The notes under the pieces were generated by a model, which was given only the letters and a program-made list of their open reading frames with translations, did not search any database and was not told the origin of the DNA. Shown here one piece after another: positions 1 to 13,031 of a DNA stretch of 64,000 nt. The stretch is from Meandrina meandrites (Eukaryota; Cnidaria; Anthozoa; Scleractinia; Meandrinidae). A program made the translations under genes and the position numbers. Location of the stretch: assembly GCA_963693305.1 (NCBI GenBank), contig OY855908.1, positions 39,044,305 to 39,108,304 on the forward strand, in the 5' to 3' direction. Within the stretch, counting starts at the first letter, position 1. The number at the start of each line of letters is the position of its first letter.

Positions 1-3000
1 ACAATAAAGAACTATAAAGGAAAGGCTTTAGTTTTATTAGTCGTCGACTTATACGATAAATACAAAAAAATAAAAACATTTAACTCTGATGTACATTAAG
101 GGTCATGTTAGTCGACGCCGTGCTGTAAAAAAATCTTAGATCGATGTGCGGGTGGTTTTCCTTAATCACAACCGCGCTCTCATTCCGAAAATTCCGCCCC
201 AGCTGAATACTTTCACATATGATCCGTGACTGAGTGTCAAAAAATTGAAGAACAATGTGGAACAGAGCCTGAGATATACAAGCAATTTTAAGCAGAAACG
301 ATACTCAACTAGCAGACGAACTTAACTTTTTTTGACACGTCCGGCTGCAACTTGGGAAACTGTGAGAAAACGGGCGGCTTAACGTGCAAGACAAATATAG
401 TTTATGGAGCCTGTTCTTTTCACTTGCGGCTCTTTGTAAATGCAGCGAGAGTGGGGCGGTAAAAGAATCTACAATCAGTTTTTTATAATTTAGAAACGAC
501 GCTAAATAGTTTCAATACACTGTAACACATTGGGGGGCTAGCGTTGGTTAAATTGGCAAATCGCGTGCTTAAGTTCAGGTTAATCCTTTTGACAAATAAT
601 CCACGCTTACTACAAACATTGAGCGGAACATGTAATTTACAACTGTTAAAGTCACGCTGGATAGCCTAATTTACAGCAATATTAGTCATCGAACCTTTTC
701 CTCAGCTTGTTTTTTTATTCTGTTTATATCGTAAACAAACCGCCATGGGTTCAGTGTTTAAAACCACAGTCAAAACAAATTGAAGTGTGTAAAATAAATT
801 AAACAAAATCCTTATTAATTATAACTGTTAATTGTTCTGTGTATGCCTCCTTAAAAGTTAACTTATTGCGACGGGTTTATTTTAAAAGTCGCCCGCCACG
901 AATCACTGCAGATGTGGAGGTTTCAAGCTAAGATTTGTCGTCGGGCGTGATAAGTTGCTGACCGCAGCGCGTATCATTACTCCATGCCAGCGGACATTTC
1001 GGACCTATCCAGAATTCAGTATTACAAGAGTTTTATGTTTAGTGTGAAATAACATATCATTGCATGATAACATTACTGTTTATGAAACAAAATCACCTGA
1101 ATCTGTCAGTTTGTTTTGACAAAATATAACATGCTCTAAAAAATGATTTCCTGTGCTATCGTCTTTAATGCCGCAGCGTATGATAATAAAACACATTGTA
1201 GATCTCCATAGCCTCCTTATGTTCGAGAGGTGCTGCTCTGAAATCTTCAATCCTGCGACAGAAAACACTCTGTTTAGGATCTCTTAGTTCAAAATCTCGT
1301 TGTTGATGTGGATTGGTTACTTATTTAAACTGAAAAGAAAACTAAAGCGTGCCTGAAAGTAAGCACGTTCAAAACATGTTTGTGGACAGTTTTGAAAAAA
1401 AAAATTTCACACTTCTAATATTTCACGAGGAATGCTAGAAAGTTCATCGCTACTGAGCAGATCGATAAGCCTTTAAAAATAATTGTTACGATAAAACCAG
1501 CACGACTTCTTGATCGAAGTTGACTTCCTCGTAAATTGAGTTTTATAAATTGAGCACCCTTATTTTAGTACGATGGTTCAAATATTTTTTATCCGGTATC
1601 ATTCGTTATTTCCGTTGAAGACATCAACATGTATAGTCTAACGATTTATATGCACTATCGCTGGTCAATATACCTCTTGTTTGTAATAATCTGAGTGTTC
1701 CACTACCGTTTTAATGATTTTAAGCGATTTTTCTCGTGCACGTCTCTTATCGATAGCAGCCGGCGGAGAAAGGTCAAATGATTTACTTTCCCTAATCAGA
1801 TTAATTTTCCCAATACCTCCTCCTTAAAATAATGCCATGTTATTGGGTGCAGAGTTAATTACCATTTCTATTTCCTCTTTTCTGCACGTTTAAAGCCTGT
1901 GGTCTCATTTTCCACCCCGGCGTTCAGGCAGTGAAATAGCCATTATGTATTTGCGAAGTGTCGCAAATCCTGAAAGACAAAAAACTCGAATTCTTCCATG
2001 TTTTTTTTCTTGGTGTGACATATTTTAAAAGATTTTCAGGAAATGAGCTTCACTAGTCTTTTACGCGGTTTCTTTGTAAATAACCACACCTTAATTACTT
2101 TTTCTCCATAAGATAAAAATGTGAAGGAATTTCGAGTTTTGTAAATTGTGTACAGTAGACCTACTTGAGATTAATCGATTTGAGTGTTATTTAATTGAGT
2201 GATTCCTCATTGTCACCACCACAGTGTAGAAGCTTATCTTGTTTGGGAAACATTTCCGTAGTAAGAAAAGAATTGTGACGTAAATAGATTCCAAATTCGA
2301 GCGCTATAGAGCATCTAGATCGTTTGTGGAATGATAACACAACCCAGCCCAATCAACCACACCACTTTAGGTATTAACTGATTTGCCATGAAATAACTCT
2401 CTGTTATCTACGTTTGACTTATTCCAAAATTAGACAACGCTTTCACTTTAGCCTATTGACTTCTAAAGCACCGTTAGGGGTAAATATATTTTAATGAGCT
2501 GCCATTAATAAATGGCTTAATTACGATGAGAACAATTGAGAAGCGGTGCCGGTTCTATGACTGTAATACCGCCTTTGTTCTGATAAACGCGACGAAACAA
2601 TTAACCCACGGCTCACCCTGCACCCACGCTATATTTTGTCGCACTTTGTCATGACAGGATGTCAGTAACGACAAAAATATGTCGGAGCAAAATTCTTTCC
2701 GACAAGAGGTTGGCTTGGTGCTGAAATGTTTGGAACTTCAAAGGGCTTGGACTGAGTCATCAGGGATGTCTGTTTGGGCTGCCAATCAAACTGAACCTAA
2801 TGGCTTTTAAAAGGTTTATCAATCTACTGCAATCGACACCGTTGCCGTATTGACTGAGTTTGAAGCCCAGCCCCAAATGCTCTCTTCATTGACTGCTGAC
2901 TACCATTTGCCATCCATTGGCTGCGATTGTGGTATCGTCTTTCAAACGCTGCACGATCACTTAAAAGCGTTTTTCCCTTGACATTGCCAAAAGAGAATTT

Positions 3001-3027
3001 ACATCGCCAACGTGCAGGCACGCAAAC
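1..3027. other. Intergenic / upstream region of the bHLH gene
   Basis: A/T-rich sequence with no open frame that shows a protein family or plausible splice junctions. The motif GACACGTCCGGCTGCAAC near 334 recurs near 12197 inside a small palindrome, so a fragment of a dispersed repeat is probably present there. A TTTTAAAA stretch near 2804 lies about 220 bases before the bHLH start and could be a weak TATA-like element; this is not demonstrable from sequence alone. Confidence 0.6.
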
Positions 3028-6000
3028 ATGTCGTCAGTAAAGTCCGAGCCTTCGTGGGTTTGTGACGAGGATGCCGTGAGCCCTTTCTCTTGCTCAGAGC
3101 AAAACTCTCCGACGTCTTCTTCAATCAGCGGTGATGGAGAAATAGAGAACGTTAGCAGCCCCATCGTTCAACAGGGCAGGCGAAAACTAAAGAGGCGAAG
3201 AAAGCGTATGCTAACGGGAGTTAGTCGACAGCGGCGCGCTGCGAATGAGCGGGAGCGCCGGAGAATACAAGGTGTGAACCGCGCATTTATCGAGCTGAAA
3301 AACGCGCTTCCCGTCGCTGACACCGTGGATATTTCAAAAATTGACATCCTGAGAGTCGCCACAAAGTGGATAGATCACCTCGGTAAGCTATTGGATCAGG
3401 ACCAACGGATACATTCAGAGCCACAATACGCTGTTGAGCCGCAATTGTATGAACTTTTGGGAGAGGATTTTTCCATCAACGATCGAGAGCTTGAGGAGGA
3501 CTATTTCCCACAAGGACAAGGTAGGCTACCTTGGGTTTGTTTATTTTTTTGCATCCTTATCGGTGTAGAACAAGCAGTAAATCTATATCCTCCCAGTTTT
3601 GAGAAGAAAAATGTCTGCATGGCTTGCTGTTTTTTAAGTTTTTTAAAATAAGCTTTAATACTGATAAAAGACGGGCTTGCTAAGAGCGCTCAGTTTTGAA
3701 GTGCCAAAATTTTAATCTGTTTTTTCCGGATATGTTAAAAGTACCAAAGTAAAATCAGTCACGCTGTTTAATAAGACAACAACGAAGAAATCTGGCCTTT
3801 CATTGACTTTTCAACAAGATCGATTACGTCTAAACTCGACTCTCGCATTCCTATTTTCCCGCTTTTGACCCTCTCCCTTATAAGGAAGGTGCTTCCTACG
3901 TCTTACATTTCAAGTATTCCATTTTTGCTTTGCAAATAGGCACACAGAACACTCCTTGATAGAATTTTCTCGCATTCTCGCCCGAAAAAGAAAAGAAGCC
4001 AGCGTATTTTTAAATGCCCTCAGAGCGGGTTCATGTCAAAATGTGGCATTGAGGTACCGTTATTTTTATATTGGGCTGTTCATATTTTTGTTATTAGGCT
4101 TCGACACTTCAGCTTCATGCTTCTTTATGACTGTATCGCGTGAAAAATACTCCAGTAACCAGAAATCGACCTTTTGGATAAATAAAACTTATCCTTCGAG
4201 TAAACAAAAGCGAAGCCAAGAAGCTTAATAAACTATCCTCTAAACTTTTAACATGTTATTCTCGTCGACCAGTCAGGATCAGTTTGTGAAATCGTTGAGT
4301 TAGATGATCAAAAGAACAAAAACAACTTTCCGAACGTTTCAACGATGCTCTAATTTCAGACAAAACTTCTTCCGTGAAATTTATTCATGACCAATTCGCC
4401 ATGTTTATCAAGTTGTCAAGACTTATTTTCTTTCTAAATGCATCAAAAGCGCCGACCATTAAAGCGTTTCACTCCACTGATATGATGCGTTTTGTGGTCA
4501 AAGATTTTTCCGTTAAGAAGACCACTTCTCTTTATGAAAGCTATAAATATAATAGATTAGCTTGGCAAATAGGGATTATCCTAGTCTAGGCTGAAGTTAC
4601 TCAACTGTCTCGTATCTAACAGATAAAAATATGTTCAGTGTCATTGAGATTAGCTCAGTCGAAGCCCTGAAAAGTAAGGAATATTCAGTAAGCCATTTCA
4701 GATACTATCGCGCGGTCCTTTATGCTTAAATGTCGATTTAATTGTTTAAAATATATATTGTTTGACACAAATTATTTACTCCCCATAACATTTTTACCTC
4801 GAAATTACTAGAAAATACACGTCCAATTGTTTTATACCAAACTATGTCTGTTCGATGACCTCTAGCCATTACAACAAGTCACATGAAAAAACAATTTAGC
4901 CTATCTTGGTATATTTAAATTCCATGGACAAAGTCAAGAATAAAACCTTTATTAAAAATTCCTTCATGATTTACACCCAAGATAAGAACTTAATTGTTAT
5001 TTATCAGTCTCCAGCCGTGTCAATGTCCATTTAGAGTAGAAAACCATAAAAAATCAAATTCTAAAATAGTTCTTGCAAGACTAAACTTAAATACAAACTG
5101 AGGAATCTTAACACGGGACGCAGCCAATTTCCGGTGATGCTTCGGTTTCTCATGAGCAAAATAAGGGGTAAAAGACGAAATAAATCCCATGTTGTAAACT
5201 AAGATAAGGTCTATCTTCAGTTTGAGTTACACTGGAAATAATGAGGCATTTCCACTATCAGTTCTACCCAGCGTGCTCTTTAACGATGGTTGGACTCGGA
5301 GATAAGATCTTGCTTGTTAAACGGTTTGTGAACTGATAACTGTCCGTTACTGCATGCCACATGTGCAAATAACTGTTATAAATTACTGAACTAAGTGCAT
5401 TCCTTCCTATCTAAAGATATCTGCAAAAAAATCCATTCGAAACGCTGTGTAAATCTTCATTAAGCTTTGTTGCAAGATTTCGTTTATTTTTGATCAAAAC
5501 AAACCTCTTCAATCAGGTGTAAAAGCTTTAGCTTAAATAAGGAAATGTATTCCATTTTTGCAAACTGGCCCACCCAAGAGAGTCCGCAACCCTTCCTTAT
5601 CTGTTAAGTGCCAACGGATTGACAATCCTCTTGGCCGTGACACAACATGTACGCGCTATCAAATCTTATATAAAAAGATTTTTCGGATTCCTTTCTCAGT
5701 TTGAAAAGCAGGCTTTGCTTATCATCTAACGTAGTTACCATAAGCTGCTAAACTATTTTCTGGCAAAAAAGGGCAATTCCATCACGTCTTGCTTACTCTG
5801 CTTTGTTGAAATATTTACTTGAAAAATAATACACATGGCATCTGGTAAACTTTCCATCCCTAGTTAAGTTTCTCTCCTTCCACGGTTTTGTTCGTACCGA
5901 GAATGTTTTAATTTAATATTTATAATCATTATTATAAGAAGCGATATGAACCATCGCAGACAGATACCAGAAGATTTTGTTTTGTTTTCAAAAGCTGCAC

Positions 6001-9000
6001 CTGAGCACAGTCCTTTACACGTTTTAAGACACATAACTTCAGGTGTCTGACGTTTTCAAGCCAAAACAAAAAAATAGTATATCACAGTAGTTGATTTGAG
6101 TTAGTACGGGACGTGTATATCTTAGATTGAGCTCTATTGAAGCTAGCTCTTACTGGATCAGCTCAGGACAACACACAGTAACCGCCAGTGTCTGATTTTA
6201 TTGCATAGTTGTAGTAGATTTTTTACCCAACAAAGCCTCGTCTTTTGCCCCTGAGCTGTGTTATCTGCCCCGGTATCATCATATAAGAATCATATATCGT
6301 AACAAAACATTCTATGATGAGAGTACCGTTATTTAAACAACACAAATGACATTTTGCACGTCTCGACGGCAATAGTTCGCTGCAATCCTATACCTCGAGT
6401 CATTGGGAGTCAACAAGAGAAAATGAGGGGACAGAGAGAGACTTTGAGGGCGTTGGCCGGGATATGTCGATTCCATTTAAGTTATTTTTAGAGATGCGGA
6501 CGTCCACGGAAACGTATTTCCGGCTCTAGAAAAATCATTAGACCGTACAAGCGTGACATTTGTTCTGTCGGCTGTTGGTCCTGTTGAATATTCAATATGT
6601 CTTTCCAAGTGGAATTTACAGGCGTTTAGATTTCGATATCGATATTGGCAAAAATAGTTTCGCATGCATCGAAAGCACTCCGACGTTAACGACTTCTAAG
6701 GACGCTAGTGTTATAAGAATCGTGACTGGCCTACTCGGACTCCCTACCGTGGGCTTTTTATTTGCGACGTGTTTTGGTAGCCATTGTCTTCAAAGTTTCT
6801 CTCTTAGAATCGTGTCTTCAAATAACTGATTTGCCTCATAAGATATAATAGGAAAAAGGAAAAGCAAAAGAAACAGGTCTTCGCTTACGCTTCATAATGT
6901 AGATATTATTTGGAGGCATTTCAAGTTGAATACAGTGAATAGAGTATACAGGTCACAGGACTGCATGGTTTCCAGCAGTTTTTAGTTAGAAATTAACACC
7001 TTTCATTTGCTAAACATTTCGTGTCCGTGCGATTTAATTTGGCTCGTTTCATTTTGCTAGATATTTTGTAACCTCTCAAAATTTTTGCTCTGGAAGGACA
7101 AGGACTGAAACTTTTCGTGAAGATGATAACTTGCAATTATATTTGCGACGCCGGGCCTGACTGTTTATAATTAATGTTGTTGCAAGGTGTGTTGTGTCTT
7201 ATCACAGGTAAAATATCGGTATTCATCTATGTCCGGTTTATGCTTTCGCAATACTCTAGTGTTTAATGGTCATGCATCGCAAATAAAGCTCACGTGTTGT
7301 TGTTTAGTACTGACACTAGCTGCTGTAGCTTTACAACGAGACAGCTATAATTTTAATTTAAAGAGACGCTCTGTCTTGTATCTGTTTCCTGCATCAATTA
7401 GACCAAGCGCTTTGACACTTGAGCTCTATTATTTCCCTTTAATACTCGTTACGTGATGTCCTAGCACCACATGATTGAAATGTAGCCCTCCCTCGCGCAA
7501 CTTTGTTTACTCGTATTCTTCGACAAAATTCGTTATTTCCTAGAGCCATTGGATTTGTGAGATTGTAGAATCTCTCTTCTGTTCAGAATTCTCTCTTAAA
7601 AAATACCATTCCACAAATCGCTTTTATCGAAGAAACGTATCTCCACGCGGTCCGCCTTTGTTGTTCAAATTTCTCACGCCTTGGGTGAAGTGTGCGGACG
7701 TCAAGGGAAACAGGGCAGCGTCTAAAAATAACTTTAGTGAAATTGACATATCCCAAGGCCTTGACTGGGCGCGTCCCTCTCTGTCCCCTCATTTTCTCTT
7801 GGAGTCAAGTAGTTTATCTATGGATTCTTAAGCTAATTACTACACTCATCCAGCGCACGGTTTCATCACATTTACACCTCTAGTGTTACAGCATCTGAAT
7901 ATAGCACCGTGCCCAATCGGGGTGTATTTCGAAGTCTCTTTTGAGAAAGTTGCTTTTTCCTGGAGAATTTCCTGAAATATTAAGCGAGTTTTGTAGCAAT
8001 TCCAAAAATTCAGTTTAGATGGCTGTAAGTTAATGCAGTGACTGTCCGAAAATTTAATTGGAAAGATCGAGAAAGTTACTTTGATTCTTAACCTAAAAGT
8101 GACACTGAGGCAGATGTTCAGCAACTGATAAATAAAATTGGGTCCTCTTTCGGCTCATGTTCAATGCTAGTCTGATATTACATGGAATCCGAGAGTACAC
8201 GTTATTACTAGTCGAAAATATATTTTTCCTTTGTTTGTTTGTTTGCTTGTTTGTTTGTGACAAATAGTCTCTATACCTCTTCAATTTTATCTTACATGAT
8301 GTTTAAGGCTTAAAAACTACTGTTGACTTAACAGGCAACAAGCTGAAAAGTTTGTGGTCACAAAACGCTTCTCCACAGAAGCCGTTATTTGGTTGCCAGG
8401 TAACGCATCTCCATCGAGTCATCATTTTATAATACCTCATAAGCAGCTTCAGTTAGAAGATCAGTAGATCCCGGAAGGCTTTTTTTAAAGTTGTGACGAA
8501 TCAGTTCAGTTCAAAGTTAACCGCGCTGGAGTTGTTTTTTTTCTTTAAGTCACAAAGCCGCAAGATCCTAAGGTGACGTCATGTTGGTAAATAACCTCAT
8601 TTGCAATCCGGAAATGGCAACAACTATCATTAAAGATAAACGTGGGATTTTCACATTAACAAGATTAGCACTCAATTCTAGATTGGACTTAGTCTTTGGC
8701 AGATTGCTCTGTGTTGATAAAACAATTACTTATTGACACTTGCTTTCATTCAAAGCCGCCGAAAGTAAAGATTAAACTGATGATAGACGTAGAAAAGATT
8801 CTTACAGCTCAACCTAGAATGACTGGCACTTCGAGATTATATGAAATCACCCGTAAATGATAAAGAAAGTCTAGCAGCAAAATATCACGTCATGTCTGAA
8901 TCTACCATCCACGAAATTTGCCACAAGGTATCTTTCAATATGGACTGTGAAGTGTTTTTGATATATCATGCTTTAGATGACTGCATTCTTTGCAATGAAC

Positions 9001-10873
9001 CTGACCGTAACAGATAAAACTGATGCTAGGTTAATGCCAGGTCGTGCTATCAGGACGCCTTCTTAATTCAATTTTGCGCAATATTTTCATTGCGTTTGCG
9101 TAAAATTGTTGTAATCGAATTAATTTCATGTCGAATTTTTTATCGAGAAAAGGCCAAAATTAGACATTTAATGTGGCCGGTATATCGCTGTTAATTTTTA
9201 CGAGTCTTAGCTTAACAAGCTTTGTCAATGAACGATTTATCGAAAGGATTGACATAAGCTGCAGCACTCCCCCGTTAAAATCTCGTCACAATTAAGTATA
9301 TATTAGCAACAGTGTATAACGCTATAACGTGCAAGTTTGCAGCCTGAATCAACAAGGTCTATCCTTAAATAGCATTACCGTAAATATTGAAAATATTATA
9401 ACGGGAATTACAAGCTGGTGCAAGAGAAGTGACCCTCTCCAAGAATTAACTTAACTTTTTGAAGTTGTATCCACGCTAATCTTTTATCGTAACTGATAAA
9501 ACTGATGCTAGGTTAATGCCAGGTCGTGCTATCAGGACGCCTTGTTAATTCAATTTCGCACATAATATTTTCATTGAGTTAGCGTAAAATTGTTGCAATC
9601 CAATTGATTTCAAGTCGAATTTTTTATCGAGAAAAGGCCAAAATTAGATATTTTAATGTGGTATATCGCTGTTAATTTTTACAAGTCTTAGCTTAACAAG
9701 CTTTGTCAATGAACAATTTATCAAAAGGATTGACATAAGCTGCAGCACTCCCGCATTAAAATCTTATCACAATTACGTATGTATTAGCAACAGTGTATAA
9801 TGCTATAGCATGCAAGTTTGCACAATCAACGAAGTCTATCCTTTAATAGGATTACCGTAAATATTGAAAATATTATGACGGAATTACAAGCCGGTGCAAG
9901 AGAAATGACCCTCTCTTACAAAATTAACTTTAATTTTTGAAGTTGTATCCACGCCAATCTTTTAAGCTTTTCAAAGTGCCCCTATCTTACAAAATTAACT
10001 TTAATTTTTGAAGTTGTATCCACGCCAAGTGGAGATAAAAACTGTTCACTTGAGTTAATAGCTCACGTAGCTTACAGAGCACGATTTGACATAAGAGGCT
10101 TAGGAAAATGGGTCAGGTCGGTGACGACCCCAGACAACGTGTCTCTCTGTTTTACCATAAGTCAATGTATATACCCCAGTCAGTGTCCATCTGACGTGTT
10201 GTTGGTGTGATCTTGGGCACGATCCCCGGAGCGTCACCAGATTGGAGGTATTTAATAGGTTAGGGATTTCAGGATTTAGAGTATAGAAAAGGTAGGGAAA
10301 ACTGACATCTAGGTATTTAAAAGGGCCTTTCAAAATATCTTGAACAGACCCACCGAAAAGTTGATTCATCTAAGTATTTTAAAAGGTTATTCGAGTGAAA
10401 GGTTTACAAACTGAATAGATACACAATCACTACTGTGAAAACGATTACCACAAACCTATACCTCTACATATCTGTCAAAAATGGAGAATAGGGAGTAAGA
10501 GTTTAAAGCTAGGGACAGAGTCTCCCTGTAGAAAATATTTTTGAGGTGGGGTGGAGGAGGGAAGGGACAACGCTTCACAGTTGTTTTGCGGACGGCCATG
10601 ACAGGTATAAAAATGAGCACACTAGAGGGGTGGCGGCGGGGTGAGGTTAGCCTGCAATGGATAAGCATTTCTTTCAAAGGGAGTAGCAATCTTCCGCTGC
10701 TAACATTTTTCGTCTTTTCTTGTCTAGACATTTGGTCGGACAGTTCCAGCCTGGAAGGAAACAGCGACTATTGCGTTCACACTAAGGAGCCTTACCTTCA
10801 AACGCTTCTTTTCAACAGTTTTAATTCGGACAATTTGACTGCACCCCTCTTGGAACTTACGGACCGACTCTAA
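3028..10873 (+). CDS. Group A basic helix-loop-helix transcription factor (2 exons, 212 aa)
   Basis: Exons 3028-3520 and 10728-10873. The first exon ends in phase 1 (AAG|GTAGGC). The second follows a strong pyrimidine-rich acceptor (TTTTCTTGTCTAG) in the matching phase and ends in TAA. The protein has an acidic/serine-rich N-terminus (1-50), a basic cluster (51-60), a basic region around residues 67-79 with the group A signature AANERERRR (the E-box-contacting Glu is present), helix 1 and loop to about 100, and helix 2 starting DISKIDILRVATKWIDHL (to about 122). After that come acidic residues and a short C-terminal tail. It should bind E-box DNA in the nucleus as a dimer with an E-protein. 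The domain resembles Hand, scleraxis/paraxis and other group A types about equally, so I give no orthology. The gene stands alone. The join of the two exons is inferred from phase and acceptor quality; the domain call is firm. Confidence 0.8.
6414..7800. mobile_element. Non-autonomous DNA transposon with ~90-bp inverted termini and 8-bp target duplication
   Basis: The left end (CAAGAGAAAATGAGGGGACA...) and the reverse complement of the right end match over roughly 90 bases with scattered mismatches, including a shared ATATGTC and TTATTTTTAGA block. The element is flanked on both sides by the 8-mer GGAGTCAA (6406-6413 and 7801-7808). An 8-bp duplication suits hAT-like or similar transposases. 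The 1.2 kb interior has no transposase-like frame, so it would depend on a relative elsewhere. Confidence 0.75.
8392..8404. promoter_or_regulatory. RFX X-box-like palindrome
   Basis: GTTGCCAGGTAAC fits the RFX consensus GTNRCC(0-3)RGYAAC with a one-base spacer. It lies in the bHLH intron. A single 13-mer can occur by chance; its intronic position next to a developmental regulator is the only reason to note it. Confidence 0.3.
9004..9965. repeat. Tandem duplication, two ~480-bp units plus a short third fragment
   Basis: The block starting GATAAAACTGATGCTAGGTT near 9014 recurs near 9495. The following ~470 bases keep order with small differences, ending both times in AAGTTGTATCCACGC. A 50-base fragment of the 3' end recurs a third time near 9979-10027. 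Divergence is a few percent by eye, so the event is not brand new. Confidence 0.8.
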
Positions 10874-12453
10874 GTGCAGCTTCCAGAGCGATATTTGTAG
10901 TTATTTAACTTACTTAAAACAAGAAAGATAATATAGTACATACTGATTTCGACTAGCCAAGAATTTATTGTTAGTCAGTGCAGTAACGAAATTCAGTCCC
11001 CAATACCTTTTATTTAGAATTTTAATTAAAAACTGAAACTGCTCGTTTCGAAAAAAGAAAAGAAGAGACAATTTCGCCGTAAAATGACAGACACAGCATA
11101 CTTTCACACAAAGCGACAAAAGGTATTGATAGTATTTCATGTTAAACATTTTCAAATCAAAAAGAGATAAAGTCTAGGATGGTTTTCCTTGTAGAAAAAA
11201 AATACAGAAATCACCCAAGTAGCACGACCAGTCAACGAGACTGCATTCAGTTCTAGAATAAATAAAAACAAATAAATAAATATATAAATACTAATTAAAA
11301 AAAATAACCTCTTTGTATATTTCATGGCATAAACGGGTAGGGCACTGAGCATTTAAACGGAACTGGAACAATTGGGCCCTTAAAAATCCAAGATGGCGGC
11401 AAGTTCATGAAGCTCATCAAGTAACGTTGCGTGTAGTGAAGATTTTCAATTCTACGTTCACGTAGTCGTTTCGTTTTTTTCTTTTCTGTCAGTGCGAAGC
11501 AGGCTAAGAGAAGCGTTAGGGCCTGTTCATGTGAGGAAAAGGTGTTCCTGGTAGGAGAGTTACCCTCTCTCATGAGCCACCATATACCTACCGAACGAGA
11601 AACGTTGTACCTACCAGCCGAGCGAAAAAATGAGCAGCCTCCCCACCCTCCCCCTCCCCCCCCCCCCCCCCCGCCCACGCGTGTGCTGTATGTCAAGACT
11701 TGGCCCTAGTAAGCGAATCAAAACAGCCAAAGTGTTTTCATGGATAAGAAGTTGGCTGCCAATCCCCCCGGGGGGGGGGGGGGGGGGGCACCCCACCGTT
11801 AAAACAAGTACCACCCTCCAATCAGCATTATCCTCAGCTGGAAGTCTCGGTATTCGGGCAAAAACACTAAAAAAACTCACTAAAACAAAACAAAAAGTTA
11901 GAATGCTAATTTTAATATATGGAAAACAATACTGCAAGGCTGATCATACTAAGTGAAAAAAGTAAACTATGTGAGACACCAACACGACTAGAACCGATAT
12001 AGCAGATTGCTGATCAGATCCCTTGTTGGATCCTACGTTAGCAGCATTTTCGTTTGCGGTCCCTTGCTTTAAGTTGTAATTTTAATATCTATTTTTGATT
12101 TGTAAGGATAAATTTTTTAAGTTTGCGCTTAAGTCGGGGTTCTAATAGCCTGCGTCGCAGACAGTCTAAACCGCCGGTCTATACCGAGGATTATGTGACA
12201 CGTCCGGCTGCAACGCAGGCTAGGTTCTAACTGAAGGCCGTTTTTCCGCCGCGTAACTTGGGTTTAATGCGAATATCTCGTTCGTGTTTCAAGCAATCCA
12301 AAAAGTGTATTTTTGCGATGTTTTGTAAATTTTGTGGTAATTTCGGGGGATATTTGGGAGGAGGTAGTTTTTCTCAATGGATTAGTGAAAATGATAAATC
12401 TTGCATCAACTGAAAAACTCGGAAAAAAAAAACGAGTTTCAGATCAGAAAGAC
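10874..12453. other. Intergenic region with homopolymer tracts and a small palindrome
   Basis: No gene is supported. It holds a C-tract (about 11655-11672) and a G-tract (about 11766-11788) about 100 bases apart. It also holds a small inverted repeat, AGCCTGCGT (near 12147) against ACGCAGGCT (near 12222), that shares the GACACGTCCGGCTGCAAC motif seen near 334. Open frames over the C/G tracts are compositional artefacts. Confidence 0.55.
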
Positions 12454-12572
12454 TCACATATCACCTTCATATATATCCGCAGTTCATATATGAATCATTT
12501 CATATACTACACGTCATTTCACTCCTTTCACGGGAAAATAAGAACTCACAATTGACCTCACTCCCAATGTGT

Positions 12573-12611
12573 GGCTTCATAGCTCAGTTAGTAGAGCATC
12601 GCACCGGTATC

Positions 12612-12645
<34 letters not shown>
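12573..12645 (+). tRNA. tRNA-like gene, anticodon GGT (Thr), copy 1
   Basis: A 73-base cloverleaf: acceptor GGCTTCA/TGAAGCC (perfect 7 bp), D-stem GCTC/GAGC, T-arm ACGGG-TTCGAAT-CCCGT, discriminator C, no intron, then a long T-run. The A box (TAGCTCAGTTAG) and B box (GGTTCGAATCC) are intact. Odd points: the anticodon loop reads CCGGTAT, giving anticodon GGT but C instead of U at position 33; the D-loop has AG where GG is usual; the anticodon stem has an A-C mismatch. Eukaryotes normally decode ACC with AGT (inosine) rather than GGT. It may be a transcribed but non-decoding tRNA-like gene or pseudogene. Confidence 0.7.
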
Positions 12646-12831
12646 TGATTTTTTTTTTTTTTTTTCAGGCTTCTTCATTCCAATTGCTTAAATTGGAAAT
12701 TCACTGCGAAGATCACATATCACCTTCATATATATCCGCAGTTCATATATGAATCGTTTCATATACTACACGTCATTTCACTCCTTTCACGGGAAAATAA
12801 GAACTCACAATTGACCTCACTCCCAATGTGT

Positions 12832-12870
12832 GGCTTCATAGCTCAGTTAGTAGAGCATCGCACCGGTATC

Positions 12871-12904
<34 letters not shown>
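12832..12904 (+). tRNA. tRNA-like gene, anticodon GGT (Thr), copy 2
   Basis: Identical in sequence to the copy 259 bases upstream, with the same 16-17-base T-run terminator and the same unusual C33. It was copied as part of the whole 259-bp unit, flanks included, so it is a tandem duplication and not a separate insertion. Confidence 0.7.
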
Positions 12905-13031
12905 TGATTTTTTTTTTTTTTTTTCAGGCTTCTTCATTCCAATTGCTTAAATTGGAAATTCACTGCGAAGATCACATATCACCTTCATATATATCCGCAG
13001 TTCATATATGAATCATTTCATATACTACACG

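Larger units (their letters stand above)
3521..10727 (+). other. Intron 1 of the bHLH gene (7.2 kb)
   Basis: GT at 3521 to AG at 10727. Mostly A/T-rich unique sequence. Embedded are the 1.4 kb inverted-repeat element (6414-7800) and a tandem duplication (9004-9965). A near-perfect RFX X-box palindrome (GTTGCCAGGTAAC, 8392-8404) is visible. No other coding exon is supported: short open frames near 4374 and 7187 have no domain or good splice context. Confidence 0.6.

Noticed and set aside
3940..3959. Alternative short second exon for the bHLH gene ending in TGA
   Set aside because: Phase fits, but it adds only six residues; the acceptor and 48-codon tail at 10728-10873 are stronger. An alternative isoform cannot be excluded.
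11322..11956. 108-124-aa frames on both strands with Gly/Pro runs
   Set aside because: Driven by poly-C and poly-G tracts; no splice or domain support.
12552..13011. Two identical 66-aa frames (MTSLPMCGFIAQLVEH...)
   Set aside because: Translations of the tRNA-like gene and its T-run; not proteins.
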